In this document: piece after piece, positions 49,353 through 58,584 of the stretch
Layout: every line of letters begins with the position of its first letter
Position numbering within the stretch: position 1 is the first letter of the stretch
Assembly (NCBI RefSeq): GCF_035607535.1
Contig: NZ_JAYDZX010000013.1
Location: forward strand, 1-64,000
Length of the DNA stretch: 64,000 nt
Direction of reading: 5' to 3'
Origin: Salinimicrobium sp035607535
Lineage (GTDB): Bacteria > Bacteroidota > Bacteroidia > Flavobacteriales > Flavobacteriaceae
The notes under the pieces: generated by a model
The model's database searches: none
What the model saw: the letters and a program-made list of their open reading frames with translations, nothing else
Told to the model about the DNA's origin: nothing
Made by a program: the position numbers and the translations under genes

Positions 49353-49417
49353 TCTAAAAGTTAATAAGTGCGGGATCTTCCGCTGTGCTTCCAGGTCAAC
49401 TTTCTAACCAAACAAGC

Positions 49418-51055
49418 CTATTGTGCCAGACTGGCATTCTTTTTTTTCTGTGAATAATTTTTAGCGGCCTTTATAAAAGCCATAAATAAAGGGTGCGGAC
49501 TCGCAACCGTACTTTTGTATTCGGGGTGGTATTGTACACCAACAAACCATGGATGATCCTCGATCTCCACGATCTCCACAAGATTTGTTTTTGGGTTAAC
49601 CCCCGTACTTTTCAAGCCATGCGACTCCAGTTGAGTAGCATAACGATTGTTGTATTCGTAACGGTGACGATGTCTTTCAAAGATCTTATTGGTGCCGTAG
49701 ACCTCCTTGGCAATGGTGTCATCCTTCAATTCGCATTCCCATGATCCCAATCGCATACTTCCTCCCAGGTGGGTGATCTCTTTCTGCTCCTTCATTAGAT
49801 CGATTACCGGGTGCGGAGTGGTAGGATCCATTTCGGTAGAATTGGCGTTTTTAAGCTGAAGCACATTTCGGGCAAATTCGATCACTGCCATCTGCATTCC
49901 CAGGCAAATTCCGAGAAAAGGTAGTTTGTTTTCCCTGGCGAATCTCACTGCGTCGATCTTTCCTTCGATTCCTCGTTCTCCAAAACCGGGAGCGACAAGA
50001 ATTCCGTCCAGGTGAGCGATCTTGTGCTCTATAGTAGTGTCATTAATAAATTCCGAATGTATGCTCTCGATGTTTACCTTCACTTCATTGGCAGCACCGG
50101 CGTGAATAAATGCCTCCAGAATTGATTTATAGGAATCCTGAAGCTCCACATATTTACCTATCAATCCAATCTTCACCTCGTGTTTCGGATTTTTGTGACG
50201 TTTCAAAAATTCGTTCCACTGAGTAAGGTTCGGAGTAGTATCATCAGGAAGGTTCAGCTTTTTCAAAGTCACCGTGTCAAGCCCCTCCGTTAACATCATA
50301 TTCGGCACATCGTAGATAGTAGATGCGTCAATAGACTGGATCACTGCCTCCTGCTTTACATTACAAAAGAGGGCGAGTTTCCTTCTAATATCGTCAGATA
50401 GTTCGTGTTCGGTACGGCAAACAAGAATGTCGGCCCGCAATCCGCTTTCCATTAGTGTTTTCACACTGTGCTGTGTGGGTTTGGTCTTCAGTTCTCCTGC
50501 AGCAGAAAGGTATGGAACAAGCGTAAGATGGATCACCAGAGCATTGTCATCTCCCAGTTCCCATTTGAGCTGTCTCACAGCTTCGATGTAGGGTAGGGAC
50601 TCGATATCCCCAACCGTTCCACCTATTTCTGTGATCACGATGTCATACTCGTGATTTTTCCCAAGTAGCTGCACCCGTTCCTTGATCTCATTGGTGATAT
50701 GCGGAATAACCTGCACAGTTTTACCTAAAAATTCCCCCCGGCGCTCTTTTTCGATCACACTTTGGTAGATACGCCCCGTGGTCACATTATTGGCCTGGGA
50801 AGTATTAACATTGAGGAAACGCTCATAATGCCCCAGGTCGAGATCTGTCTCGGCACCATCTTCAGTCACGTAGCATTCGCCATGTTCGTAAGGGTTCAGG
50901 GTACCGGGATCAACATTGATGTAAGGGTCCAGTTTCTGAATAGTCGTCTTGTACCCGCGCGCTTGCAGTAATTTTGCCAGGGAAGCAGCGATGATGCCTT
51001 TTCCAAGCGATGAGGACACGCCGCCGGTGACAAAAATATACTTGGTTTCAGCCAT
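49418..51055 (-). CDS. pyrG: CTP synthase
   Basis: A 545-residue enzyme that aminates UTP to CTP using glutamine and ATP. The synthase domain begins FVTGGVSSSLGKGI (P-loop), with PYINVDPGTLNPYEHGE and VITEIGGTVGDIES. The C-terminal glutaminase has FLGICLGMQMA with the nucleophile Cys near residue 390 and YHPEYKS with His and Glu. Length is standard. The start codon region overlaps a CATTTTTGAGAGG half-copy of the dispersed palindrome on the plus strand. It is probably in one transcript with yidC. Confidence 0.97.
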   Translation of the reverse strand: MAETKYIFVTGGVSSSLGKGIIAASLAKLLQARGYKTTIQKLDPYINVDPGTLNPYEHGECYVTEDGAETDLDLGHYERFLNVNTSQANNVTTGRIYQSVIEKERRGEFLGKTVQVIPHITNEIKERVQLLGKNHEYDIVITEIGGTVGDIESLPYIEAVRQLKWELGDDNALVIHLTLVPYLSAAGELKTKPTQHSVKTLMESGLRADILVCRTEHELSDDIRRKLALFCNVKQEAVIQSIDASTIYDVPNMMLTEGLDTVTLKKLNLPDDTTPNLTQWNEFLKRHKNPKHEVKIGLIGKYVELQDSYKSILEAFIHAGAANEVKVNIESIHSEFINDTTIEHKIAHLDGILVAPGFGERGIEGKIDAVRFARENKLPFLGICLGMQMAVIEFARNVLQLKNANSTEMDPTTPHPVIDLMKEQKEITHLGGSMRLGSWECELKDDTIAKEVYGTNKIFERHRHRYEYNNRYATQLESHGLKSTGVNPKTNLVEIVEIEDHPWFVGVQYHPEYKSTVASPHPLFMAFIKAAKNYSQKKKNASLAQ

Positions 51056-51190
51056 TTTTGAGAGGTATTTGTGCGTCTTTTATTCAGGGCGCTAAATTAC
51101 AAAGAAGAAAAGAAAAAGAAACCATTTGCAACAGAATATGTTAGCAAAACTTTAAGGTTTTTAAGGTGTCAAAAAGGGAGTTTCGGCGAA

Positions 51191-51424
51191 TCATTTTGGA
51201 TACTTTCTTCTAATTGTCCTCAGGATATCTTCCATCCCGTTTACCTTAAGGTCGAGTACCTGTTGAAGCTGATCTCCTGTTTTTCCCTTCGGAAAGCCTT
51301 TCTGCCTAAACCACACCAAATAAAACTCAGGTAATTCTGAAAGATATCGCCCCTTATACTTTCCAAAGTGCATTTTGGCGTGGGCAAGTTCAAGAAGCGC
51401 TTTATAGTTGGGCTGAAGTTCCAT
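51191..51424 (-). CDS. DUF3820 family protein
   Basis: A 77-residue soluble protein of the DUF3820 family. MHFGKYKGRYLSELPEFYLVWF holds the family's FGKYKG core, followed by a basic KGFPKGKTGDQ and a helical end. The family is sometimes called a putative quorum-sensing-regulated virulence factor after one structure; no function is established. It lies alone on the minus strand upstream of pyrG, with a 135-nt gap that contains no other gene. Confidence 0.85.
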   Translation of the reverse strand: MELQPNYKALLELAHAKMHFGKYKGRYLSELPEFYLVWFRQKGFPKGKTGDQLQQVLDLKVNGMEDILRTIRRKYPK

Positions 51425-51578
51425 GCGGCTAAGGTCTCAAAAAAGCAAAAATATGTCGGCTTTTTTCTGAAGTAATTGTTCTGATCTCAGGCTCTAAAAA
51501 GGTTAAAATCTTGATAATTAAAACCGCCTCTTCAGGCTCTTCATGGGCTTTTCAGTAATTTCAGCCAAATTTGAATCA

Positions 51579-53105
51579 ATGGCAGTCATAGGATCGATCA
51601 TAAAAGGAATAATTCAGGCAAAGGATGCCCTCACTTCTCAACCCAGACCATTTGAAGCCCAGGAGGAGGTACTAAAAGGACTGTTGGAAAAAGCAAAAAA
51701 TACTGCTTTTGGCCAGCACTACAGGTTTTCTGAAATTCTGGAAGCAGATGATATCAAAGCCGAATTCTCTCGCCGAATTCCCATTTTTGACTACAATAAG
51801 ATCAATGAGGAGTGGTGGCAAAAAATGCATGAAGGAGAAGAAGATGTTACCTGGCCAGGAAAACCTCCCTACTTTGCACTGAGCTCGGGTACTACAGGAA
51901 AATCGAGCAAAAGGATACCGGTGACAGATGATATGGTGGAAGCCATCCGCCAAACCGGTATCAAGCAGGTGGGTTCTTTGGCGAATTATGACCTGCCATC
52001 AGATTTTTTTCAGAAGGAGATCATGATGTTGGGAAGCTCTACAGATCTTAAGAAGGTGGAGGATCATGAAGAAGGAGAAATAAGTGGAATAAGCGCAAGC
52101 AATATTCCCTTTTGGTTTCGCAATTTCTATAAACCCGGCGTTGAGATTGCCGAGATTGAGGATTGGGATGAGCGGGTTCTGCAAATTGCCAGGGAGGCAA
52201 AGAACTGGGATATTGGCGCCTTAACTGGAATCCCTTCCTGGACCGAACTTATGCTCAAGAAGATCATTGAGTTTCATAAGGTCTCAAATATTCATGAGAT
52301 CTGGCCCAACCTCATGGTCTATTCTACTGGAGGAGTAGCTTTTGAGCCTTATGAAAAGGAATTCGAAAAACTGGTGGCGCATCCTCTGGTGGTGATCGAC
52401 ACTTACCTGGCTTCTGAAGGGTTTATGGCTTTTCAATCCAGGCCAGAGACCCGCTCCATGCAGCTTGTGGTTGACAATGGGATCTACTTTGAATTTGTGC
52501 CTTTTAAACCGGAATACATTGAAGAAGATGGCTCGGTCAAAACCGATGCTCCTGTGCTTCCGTTGGAAAAGGTGGAGGCTGAAAAAGATTATGTCCTCTT
52601 GATAAGTACAGTTTCGGGAGCATGGCGCTATGTGATTGGAGATACCGTGAAATTCACCGACCTGGAACGGCATGAAATAAGGATCACCGGAAGAACCAAA
52701 TTCTTCCTGAATGTGGTGGGGTCACAACTTTCGGTCAACAAAATGAATGATGCCATTAAGGAAATGGAGAAAAAGTATAGCATCAGTATTCCGGAGTTCA
52801 CGGTGGCAGCTGTAAAGAAGGACGGGGAATATATACATAAATGGTATTTGGGAACAGAAGATAAGGTGGATGAAAAGGAACTGGCCGCTTCACTTGACGC
52901 CGCCCTGCAGGAAGCAAATAAGAATTATGGAGTTGCCCGCAGTAAGGCCTTAAAAGGGGTAGAAGTGGTGAGAGTTTCTCCTGAGGTATTTACAGAATGG
53001 AGCGCATCGAATAAAAAGAAGGGCGGACAGGTGAAAATGGAAAAGGTGATGAAAGAAGATAAATTTGCTCAATGGGAAGAATTTGTGAGATCAATGAGCA
53101 ATTAA
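51579..53105 (+). CDS. GH3-family acyl-acid-amido synthetase-like protein
   Basis: A 508-residue adenylating enzyme of the GH3 family (GH3 auxin-responsive promoter family). The ATP/AMP-binding motif PYFALSSGTTGKSSKRIP is near residue 100, YLASEGFMAFQS near 275 is the second AMP-binding block, and VIGDTVKFTD with RITGRTKFFLNVVG forms the hinge near 350-380. Plant members join amino acids to acyl acids; bacterial substrates are unknown. ATG 51579 (MAVIGSIIKGIIQ) matches the family start better than the in-frame ATG at 51543. No partner genes are visible nearby. Confidence 0.88.
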   Translation: MAVIGSIIKGIIQAKDALTSQPRPFEAQEEVLKGLLEKAKNTAFGQHYRFSEILEADDIKAEFSRRIPIFDYNKINEEWWQKMHEGEEDVTWPGKPPYFALSSGTTGKSSKRIPVTDDMVEAIRQTGIKQVGSLANYDLPSDFFQKEIMMLGSSTDLKKVEDHEEGEISGISASNIPFWFRNFYKPGVEIAEIEDWDERVLQIAREAKNWDIGALTGIPSWTELMLKKIIEFHKVSNIHEIWPNLMVYSTGGVAFEPYEKEFEKLVAHPLVVIDTYLASEGFMAFQSRPETRSMQLVVDNGIYFEFVPFKPEYIEEDGSVKTDAPVLPLEKVEAEKDYVLLISTVSGAWRYVIGDTVKFTDLERHEIRITGRTKFFLNVVGSQLSVNKMNDAIKEMEKKYSISIPEFTVAAVKKDGEYIHKWYLGTEDKVDEKELAASLDAALQEANKNYGVARSKALKGVEVVRVSPEVFTEWSASNKKKGGQVKMEKVMKEDKFAQWEEFVRSMSN

Positions 53106-53268
53106 CAAGTAGCAATAACCGGAAATCCTCAAATATCGAACGCTTTAGCTCCGGTCTAAATTTCCAAATTACAAACAGAGGCAACAGCTTAGTTCCTTAT
53201 AGTGCAAACGCACAAACGATTTGAGGACCAGGTCGATATACAATGGACATTCTACATATAATGTGAGG

Positions 53269-53952
53269 CTAGCTTTCCTCTTCTTCTATTTCCTCAGGCA
53301 CCTCCTCTTCAAGATCATTCACCAGAGCTAAAATTTCCGCCGGAGAAAGATAAAGACGGGCCTTCCTCCTTTTGTAGGAGTCAGAAAGAGTGGAATGATT
53401 CAGGATAAAATCTTTGGTAGCAAAAATGTACTTTCCCAGGCCGCGATTAATGGCATGAGTATCTGCCGTACGTTCTGCTTTTTTGATGAATTTATCTGAA
53501 GTAACATATCTTGTTCCGAATTTCACCAGCTTCATGGCCGACTTATCCCGGTAATCCACAATATGTCCCAACTCGTGCCCCAGCCAACCTATAAGCACCT
53601 CAGAAGGAATTTCGGTAATCGAGAACTCTTCATCCTGAATGAGAAATTTATTACTCATGAAAACATAATAGCTACGAGCTTTTTTTCCGTTGAAAAGGGT
53701 GGTTACCTTAGGCTGCGCCTGCATAAACGATTTCTTGATCCCTTTTTTGTACTTGAACTCGATCTCTACATCCTTAAGTTCAGGATAAAAGGAGAGGGCG
53801 ACCCTGGCTTCTCCTATAATATTTTGAGGAATGATCTTGTTGTCTTCAAAAACGACCTTTTTTTCTTCAAGGCTTTTCTTTGTTGCACAGCTCCAGTTTC
53901 CGCCGAGAAAGGGAAAAACAAGGAGAAAGACAAGAATTTTTTTTGTTGACAA
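53269..53952 (-). CDS. Secreted zincin-like metallopeptidase lipoprotein (copy A)
   Basis: A 227-residue protein from a TTG start at 53952, which gives a clean signal peptide (MSTKKILVFLLVFPFLGG) and a Cys in GNWSC at the expected lipobox; an in-frame ATG at 54033 would add 27 unlikely residues. The metallopeptidase motif GHELGHIVD lies near residue 125, and AERTADTHAI about 40 residues later gives the third ligand region (ExxxD). It resembles M48-type or other gluzincins, but I cannot name the family. It is a tandem paralogue of the gene at 54151. The acidic tail ends EEIEEEES. Confidence 0.72.
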   Translation of the reverse strand: MSTKKILVFLLVFPFLGGNWSCATKKSLEEKKVVFEDNKIIPQNIIGEARVALSFYPELKDVEIEFKYKKGIKKSFMQAQPKVTTLFNGKKARSYYVFMSNKFLIQDEEFSITEIPSEVLIGWLGHELGHIVDYRDKSAMKLVKFGTRYVTSDKFIKKAERTADTHAINRGLGKYIFATKDFILNHSTLSDSYKRRKARLYLSPAEILALVNDLEEEVPEEIEEEES

Positions 53953-54150
53953 ATTTGATAAAAGCTTTTGTGGCACCTGCGAAAAGGCCTCAGGCAGGAA
54001 AGTAATTTTCGCGAAACCTTTCATAATGGTCACCGGTGGTGTTAGTTTGATAGCATTAAATAAATCAATGTATATGCCACAACTTACGGAAATTCAAATA
54101 ATCAATTCAACATTCAGTAATCAATATTAAATATTAAATAAGAATTGGAT

Positions 54151-54837
54151 CTAACTTTCCTCTTTTTCGGCTTCTTCCATTTTTTCTTCGAGCTCATTTA
54201 CAAGAACAAGGATCTCTTCAGGAGAGAGATAGAGACGGGCGATCCTTTCTTTATAAGAATCTGAAAGATGTGAGTGGTTCAAAATAAAATCCTTGGTGGC
54301 AAGAATATAATCTCCCATTCCGCTGTTTACGGCGTAGGTATCGGCAGCACGTTCTGCCTCTTTAATGTAGTTTTCAGAAGTTATATATCGGGCGCCAAAG
54401 ATCACAAGCCCCAAAGCCGATTTGTGACGGTAATCCATGATATGTCCCAGTTCATGTCCCAGCCAGCCAATGAGTACTTCAGAAGGAACATCGGCCATTG
54501 AAAATTCTTCGTCTTCTATAAGGAACTTATTGCTTATGAACACATAATAGCTCCGGTTCTTTTTGCCTTTGAACAGGTTGGAAATCTTTGGCTGTGCCTG
54601 CATAAAAGATTTTTTTATGTCCTGCTTGAATTTGAATTCAATTTCAACATCTTCCAGCTCGGGATAGTACGAAAGGGCGATCTTAGCCTCATTTAAGATG
54701 CTTTCCGGAATGATTTTGTTTTCCTTATAGATGATCTTTTCTTCTTCCATATCTTTTTTCGCAGCACAGCTCCAGCTCCCTGCAATAAGGGGTGTCAAAA
54801 ACAAGAAAAAGTATGTTCGTTTAAGGATGCTGTGCAT
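54151..54837 (-). CDS. Secreted zincin-like metallopeptidase lipoprotein (copy B)
   Basis: A 228-residue lipoprotein with signal peptide and Cys24 in AGSWSC. It is closely similar along its length to copy A: ALSYYPELEDVEIEFKF, FMQAQPKISNLF, GHELGHIMDYRH near residue 125, and AERAADTYAV with the third ligand region, ending in an acidic tail. The two genes are in the same orientation, 198 nt apart. Function is unknown; a surface or periplasmic protease is likely. Similarity is high enough to suggest a fairly recent duplication. Confidence 0.75.
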   Translation of the reverse strand: MHSILKRTYFFLFLTPLIAGSWSCAAKKDMEEEKIIYKENKIIPESILNEAKIALSYYPELEDVEIEFKFKQDIKKSFMQAQPKISNLFKGKKNRSYYVFISNKFLIEDEEFSMADVPSEVLIGWLGHELGHIMDYRHKSALGLVIFGARYITSENYIKEAERAADTYAVNSGMGDYILATKDFILNHSHLSDSYKERIARLYLSPEEILVLVNELEEKMEEAEKEES

Positions 54838-54965
54838 TTTGGTTTTTTTATTTCTGCCCCTTTAAGTTAGAATATACATAACGGAATTTTTCCAAACTTT
54901 TCATAAAAAATAGGGTGTTCAACTGATTTTAAGTAATTTAAAAGGAGAACCAAAAGACAACGACT

Positions 54966-55751
54966 ATGCCAGAACTACCGGAAATTACCCTTTCTAAGGA
55001 TTACCTTGATGCCACCTCCTTAAATAAAAAGATCACTGCTATAGACTTTTTGCATACAGGCGGTCTACAGGCCCCTAAAGATGAATTTTTGAAGGCCCTT
55101 AAGGGAAACGCATTTACAGGGAGCCATAGGCTCGGTAAATATCTGGTAATAGAGACTACGGGAGACAAAGTGCTGGTAATGCATTTTGGAATGACCGGCA
55201 AGATCGAATATTACAGGAACCAGGAGCCGCCCAAATATTCCCGGGTGATCTTCTCTTTTGAGGATAATGATCATTTGGCCTATGTGTGCAGAAGGAAGCT
55301 GGGGAAACTTTTTTTAGCTGAAGGTCTTCAGGACTTCAGGGAAAGGCAGGAGCTGGGAAAGGATGCCCTGGAGCTGAAAGAAAAGGAATTTCTGGAGCTG
55401 TTGAAAGATAAATCCGGAAGCATCAAAGGAGTACTCACAGATCAACACGTCATGGCCGGTATAGGTAATGTTTATTCAGATGAAATGCTGTACCAGTGTA
55501 AGATCCACCCAAAAACAAAAACCGGTAAACTTTCAGAAAAAGAACAAAAGCAACTTTTTAAGAAAATGAAGAGCGTGCTGGAAACGGCCATTAAAAAAGA
55601 AGGAGTGAGGGATGACTTTCCTGATTCTTTTTTAATAAAACACAGAAAAGAAGGGGATGACTGTCCTAAGTGTGAAGGGAAAATAAAGCAGATAAAGGTT
55701 TCCGGTCGCAGCACCTATTTTTGTCCATCCTGTCAAAAAGAGCAAAAATGA
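54966..55751 (+). CDS. Formamidopyrimidine-DNA glycosylase-type enzyme (Fpg/Nei family)
   Basis: A 261-residue DNA-repair glycosylase/lyase. The N-terminal PELPE carries the catalytic Pro2 and Glu3. MHFGMTGKIEYY, the helix-two-turn-helix region around LTDQHVMAGIGNVYSDEMLY, and a C-terminal zinc finger CPKCEGK..CPSCQK (about 230-258) are all intact. It excises oxidised purines or pyrimidines and cleaves the abasic site. Whether Fpg- or Nei-like preference applies is not decided. The stop overlaps the next start (ATGA, 4 bp), coupling it to the DUF72 protein. Confidence 0.92.
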   Translation: MPELPEITLSKDYLDATSLNKKITAIDFLHTGGLQAPKDEFLKALKGNAFTGSHRLGKYLVIETTGDKVLVMHFGMTGKIEYYRNQEPPKYSRVIFSFEDNDHLAYVCRRKLGKLFLAEGLQDFRERQELGKDALELKEKEFLELLKDKSGSIKGVLTDQHVMAGIGNVYSDEMLYQCKIHPKTKTGKLSEKEQKQLFKKMKSVLETAIKKEGVRDDFPDSFLIKHRKEGDDCPKCEGKIKQIKVSGRSTYFCPSCQKEQK

Positions 55752-56470
55752 AGGTGCATATTGGCTGTTCAGGATATAATTATAAGGAATGGCGGGGACC
55801 TTTCTATCCGCAAAAAATGCCGCAGCGAAAATGGCTAGAATATTATTCTGATATTTTTGACACCGTAGAGATCAACAATACATTTTACAGGTTTCCCAGG
55901 GAGAATGCACTGCATTCCTGGAAAGATACTGTTGAAAAAGATTTTCAGTTTACGCTAAAGGGACATCGGTACGTGACTCACCGAAAAAAACTCAAAGAGG
56001 TTTCCGAAAGTGTGAGGGATTTTGAAGTGCTGGCAAAGCTTCTAAAAAAGAATCTGGGTTGCGTACTTTGGCAGTTGCCCCCAAACCTTCACCGGAATGA
56101 TGAAAAGCTGGAAGAATTTTGTCAGACGCTGGATCCAGGTATAAAGAATGTGCTGGAGTTTCGCCATGACTCCTGGTATGATGAAGAAGTCTACAGGATT
56201 TTGAGAAAGAACAAGATCATTTTCAGTTCGATCTCCAGTCCCGAATTTCCCGATGATCTTATTACAACCGGTAAAATCGGTTACCTGCGCTTTCACGGTA
56301 CAGGAAAGGATTGGTATGATCATTTATACTCTGAAACTGAATTGAGAGAATGGCATCGAAAGATCAAGGACAGTGGATTGAAAGAGATCTACATCTACTT
56401 CAATAATGATATTCATGCGCATGCTCCCGTAAATGCAAGACAATTAAAAGAGATATTCGGGCAAGGTTAA
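55748..56470 (+). CDS. DUF72 family TIM-barrel protein
   Basis: A 240-residue protein of the DUF72 (YecE-like) family. MKVHIGCSGYNYKEWRGPFYP (in parts) is the family start, with NTFYRFPRENAL, FEFRHDSWYDEE-like (VLEFRHDSWY) and a closing IYFNNDIHAHAPVNA. Function is unknown; members occur with DNA repair genes and this one is coupled to the Fpg gene by a 4-bp ATGA overlap. An in-frame ATG at 55721 inside the Fpg gene is rejected. It converges with the MBL-fold gene with a 4-bp overlap. Confidence 0.88.
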   Translation: MKVHIGCSGYNYKEWRGPFYPQKMPQRKWLEYYSDIFDTVEINNTFYRFPRENALHSWKDTVEKDFQFTLKGHRYVTHRKKLKEVSESVRDFEVLAKLLKKNLGCVLWQLPPNLHRNDEKLEEFCQTLDPGIKNVLEFRHDSWYDEEVYRILRKNKIIFSSISSPEFPDDLITTGKIGYLRFHGTGKDWYDHLYSETELREWHRKIKDSGLKEIYIYFNNDIHAHAPVNARQLKEIFGQG

Positions 56471-57153
56471 ATTTCCAACTCCATACCGTCATGTGCGGGA
56501 ATGAGCTCCACCTCTTGTTCAAGAGCCTTTATTTGTTCCTTGCTCTCTTCCGGAGTTTTTTCGAAGAACCAGTTTCCATAGTGGCAAAAAGCGACCTTTT
56601 TGGCGTGAGGACTCAATAGCCGAATGAGGTCTGGCACCCCGGTATGTCCAAAGATCTTGTCTCTTTTCCTGTTTATTCTGCCGCCCTTGTTGATAAAGCT
56701 GGCTTCTGTAATGACAAGGTCGAGGGGAGGAATTTTAGCGAGGTTGGATTTTTCGATCCAGGCCACATCTCCCGTAATGAATAGCCTTTTTTGGTCTTTC
56801 TCAATTATGTATCCCAGGGATTTCAGTTTCAAAGCATGTATGACAGGAATAGGGGTGAAGGTGTAGCCTTCCACTTCGAACTTACCGGAGATCATCTGTA
56901 GCTCTGGAATGAGCTCATGAGCTTCGGGTCCAAAAAGTGGAATATCAGGAGTGAATTTTTCCTTTTCGGGCACAAAGAAAGCATGGTCGGGATGAAAATG
57001 AGTGAAGACCACTGCTCCAGGTCGATTGTCCATATATTCAGCTTCTCCCACATCAACTAAAATCCGTTCATCAATTAAAAAGCCGGTATGACGGACGTGG
57101 TCTTGTGCTTGTGGTTCTATTTTTCCGCGGGTGCCAAGGATCTTTATCTTCAT
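56467..57153 (-). CDS. MBL-fold metallo-hydrolase
   Basis: A 228-residue metallo-beta-lactamase-fold protein. HTGFLIDERILVDVGE leads to the zinc-site motif FTHFHPDHAFF (near residue 55, HxHxDH), with ITGDVAWIE giving the bridging Asp and later His residues (FCHYGNW, IPAHDGMELEI). The overall layout is like ribonuclease Z or lactonase-type hydrolases; the substrate is not predictable. It is 10 nt downstream of the erythromycin-esterase-like gene, so the two form an operon. It overlaps DUF72 tail to tail. Confidence 0.86.
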   Translation of the reverse strand: MKIKILGTRGKIEPQAQDHVRHTGFLIDERILVDVGEAEYMDNRPGAVVFTHFHPDHAFFVPEKEKFTPDIPLFGPEAHELIPELQMISGKFEVEGYTFTPIPVIHALKLKSLGYIIEKDQKRLFITGDVAWIEKSNLAKIPPLDLVITEASFINKGGRINRKRDKIFGHTGVPDLIRLLSPHAKKVAFCHYGNWFFEKTPEESKEQIKALEQEVELIPAHDGMELEI

Positions 57154-57162
57154 ATTTCAGGT

Positions 57163-58455
57163 TTATATTCCGAAGGGATAAGTTTCTGGAGTTTTGCTGC
57201 CGTCGGGCTGCAGGTGGAGTGGGTGTAGACCACGGGTTTGGTCGATGTACATAAAAGCATCATATCTTTTTGCCATTTTTGAAGGTACATAGTTACCTCT
57301 TTCCCGATGAGGATCATACACCACGCCTACGGCACGATGCCCAAACTTCTCCTGCATTTTTTCGTAAAGATCTGTCCCTTCTTCAAAAAGTAACAGCTTA
57401 TTTTCGGCTCCCATAGTGTGTAACATCTTTTCTACGCTTCCTTCAATACCTTTTGGCAACTCCATGTTCTTCATGGGTGCTCCCCAGAAATCTCCTGCGA
57501 TCACCGATCCTTCATAAGATCCAAAACCTACAAGATAAACTCCATCTTTAGAATGTTGTTGCCTCACCAGTTGCCCTACATTGTGCAGGCCTTGTGCAGC
57601 CATACCCGTTGCTCTTGCATCCCCAATATGCGTGTTATGCTCCCAGACTATAACTTTTGCGTCCTTGCCATGATAATCCATGAGAGTATTCAGGGTTTCG
57701 ACCATGTGGCTGTCCCTTACATTCCAGGAGGAATGGTCAAACTGTGCCATGGCCTCATAGTATTTTTCAGCGTTTTTTAGCACCAGAGAATTCAGTTCAG
57801 CGTTAAGTCCCGCTTCAGGTTCATTTTCGTATTGTTCAGTTTTTTGTCGCACCTCCTTGAGAAGCTGAACAACTTCATTTCTGCACTTCTGCTTCATTCC
57901 GCGGTAGGCAGTGACATAAGAGTCGTTCTGCCGGTACGGCTCAAAACAGTCGGCTGTCCGCCTGGCAAGGGCGGCGACTTCAGGATCTTCTTTTTCCAGG
58001 TAGTTGACAATGATCTCCATCGATTCCCAAAGGCTGTAAACGTCAAGCCCATAGAACCCGATCTTTTCCTTTGGGTCTAAATTTTTATTGTGATCTTTCA
58101 TCCATTCAGCAAAAGCAGCGATTTCCCAATTTGCCCACATCCAGGTAGGCCACCGCTTGAACTTTTGGAGTACCTCAGAGATCTTTGAAGGAGTACCGGG
58201 AAGGTCCTTTACCCAACGATTGATCTCAAAACAATCTGGCCAGTCTCCTTCTACAGCAACAAAAGAGAAGCCTTTTTCCTTAATGAGCCTTTTGGAGATC
58301 TCGGCCCTCCAGGTGTAGTATTCGTGTGTTCCATGACTGGCCTCTCCCAACAGCACATATTTGGAATCTCCGATCTTGTCCAGAAGAGGATCGAGATCCT
58401 GTGCATTTTGTAAAGGTGTGATGTATTCTTTCTCTTTTTTCTTTTCCGCTTCCAT
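57163..58455 (-). CDS. Erythromycin-esterase-like family protein
   Basis: A 430-residue protein of the erythromycin esterase-like (EreA/B, DUF) family. The conserved LGEASHGTHEYYTWR (near residue 35) carries the family's Glu-His pair, VAVEGDWPDCFEINRW follows near 70, and VIVWEHNTHIGDARAT with its His near 250. Many family members in environmental bacteria are not drug-resistance enzymes, and macrolide hydrolysis should not be assumed. Upstream A-rich sequence fits a Bacteroidota ribosome site. It is followed by an MBL-fold hydrolase in the same operon, also a hydrolase of unknown substrate. Confidence 0.85.
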   Translation of the reverse strand: MEAEKKKEKEYITPLQNAQDLDPLLDKIGDSKYVLLGEASHGTHEYYTWRAEISKRLIKEKGFSFVAVEGDWPDCFEINRWVKDLPGTPSKISEVLQKFKRWPTWMWANWEIAAFAEWMKDHNKNLDPKEKIGFYGLDVYSLWESMEIIVNYLEKEDPEVAALARRTADCFEPYRQNDSYVTAYRGMKQKCRNEVVQLLKEVRQKTEQYENEPEAGLNAELNSLVLKNAEKYYEAMAQFDHSSWNVRDSHMVETLNTLMDYHGKDAKVIVWEHNTHIGDARATGMAAQGLHNVGQLVRQQHSKDGVYLVGFGSYEGSVIAGDFWGAPMKNMELPKGIEGSVEKMLHTMGAENKLLLFEEGTDLYEKMQEKFGHRAVGVVYDPHRERGNYVPSKMAKRYDAFMYIDQTRGLHPLHLQPDGSKTPETYPFGI

Positions 58456-58584
58456 ATCAACTTATTTTGAGATCTCATAATTTACGAAAATCACTGACTG
58501 TTATGGGAATGAGGAGGTGAGGCTTTAGAAAAGTTTAAGTCCATATTAGAGTTTTTTAAGGAGGTTTTAATTAATTTAGAAAAT

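Noticed and set aside
57163..58455. Macrolide-resistance gene
   Set aside because: The family includes macrolide esterases, but environmental members are widespread and the neighbours are not resistance genes, so resistance is not claimed.
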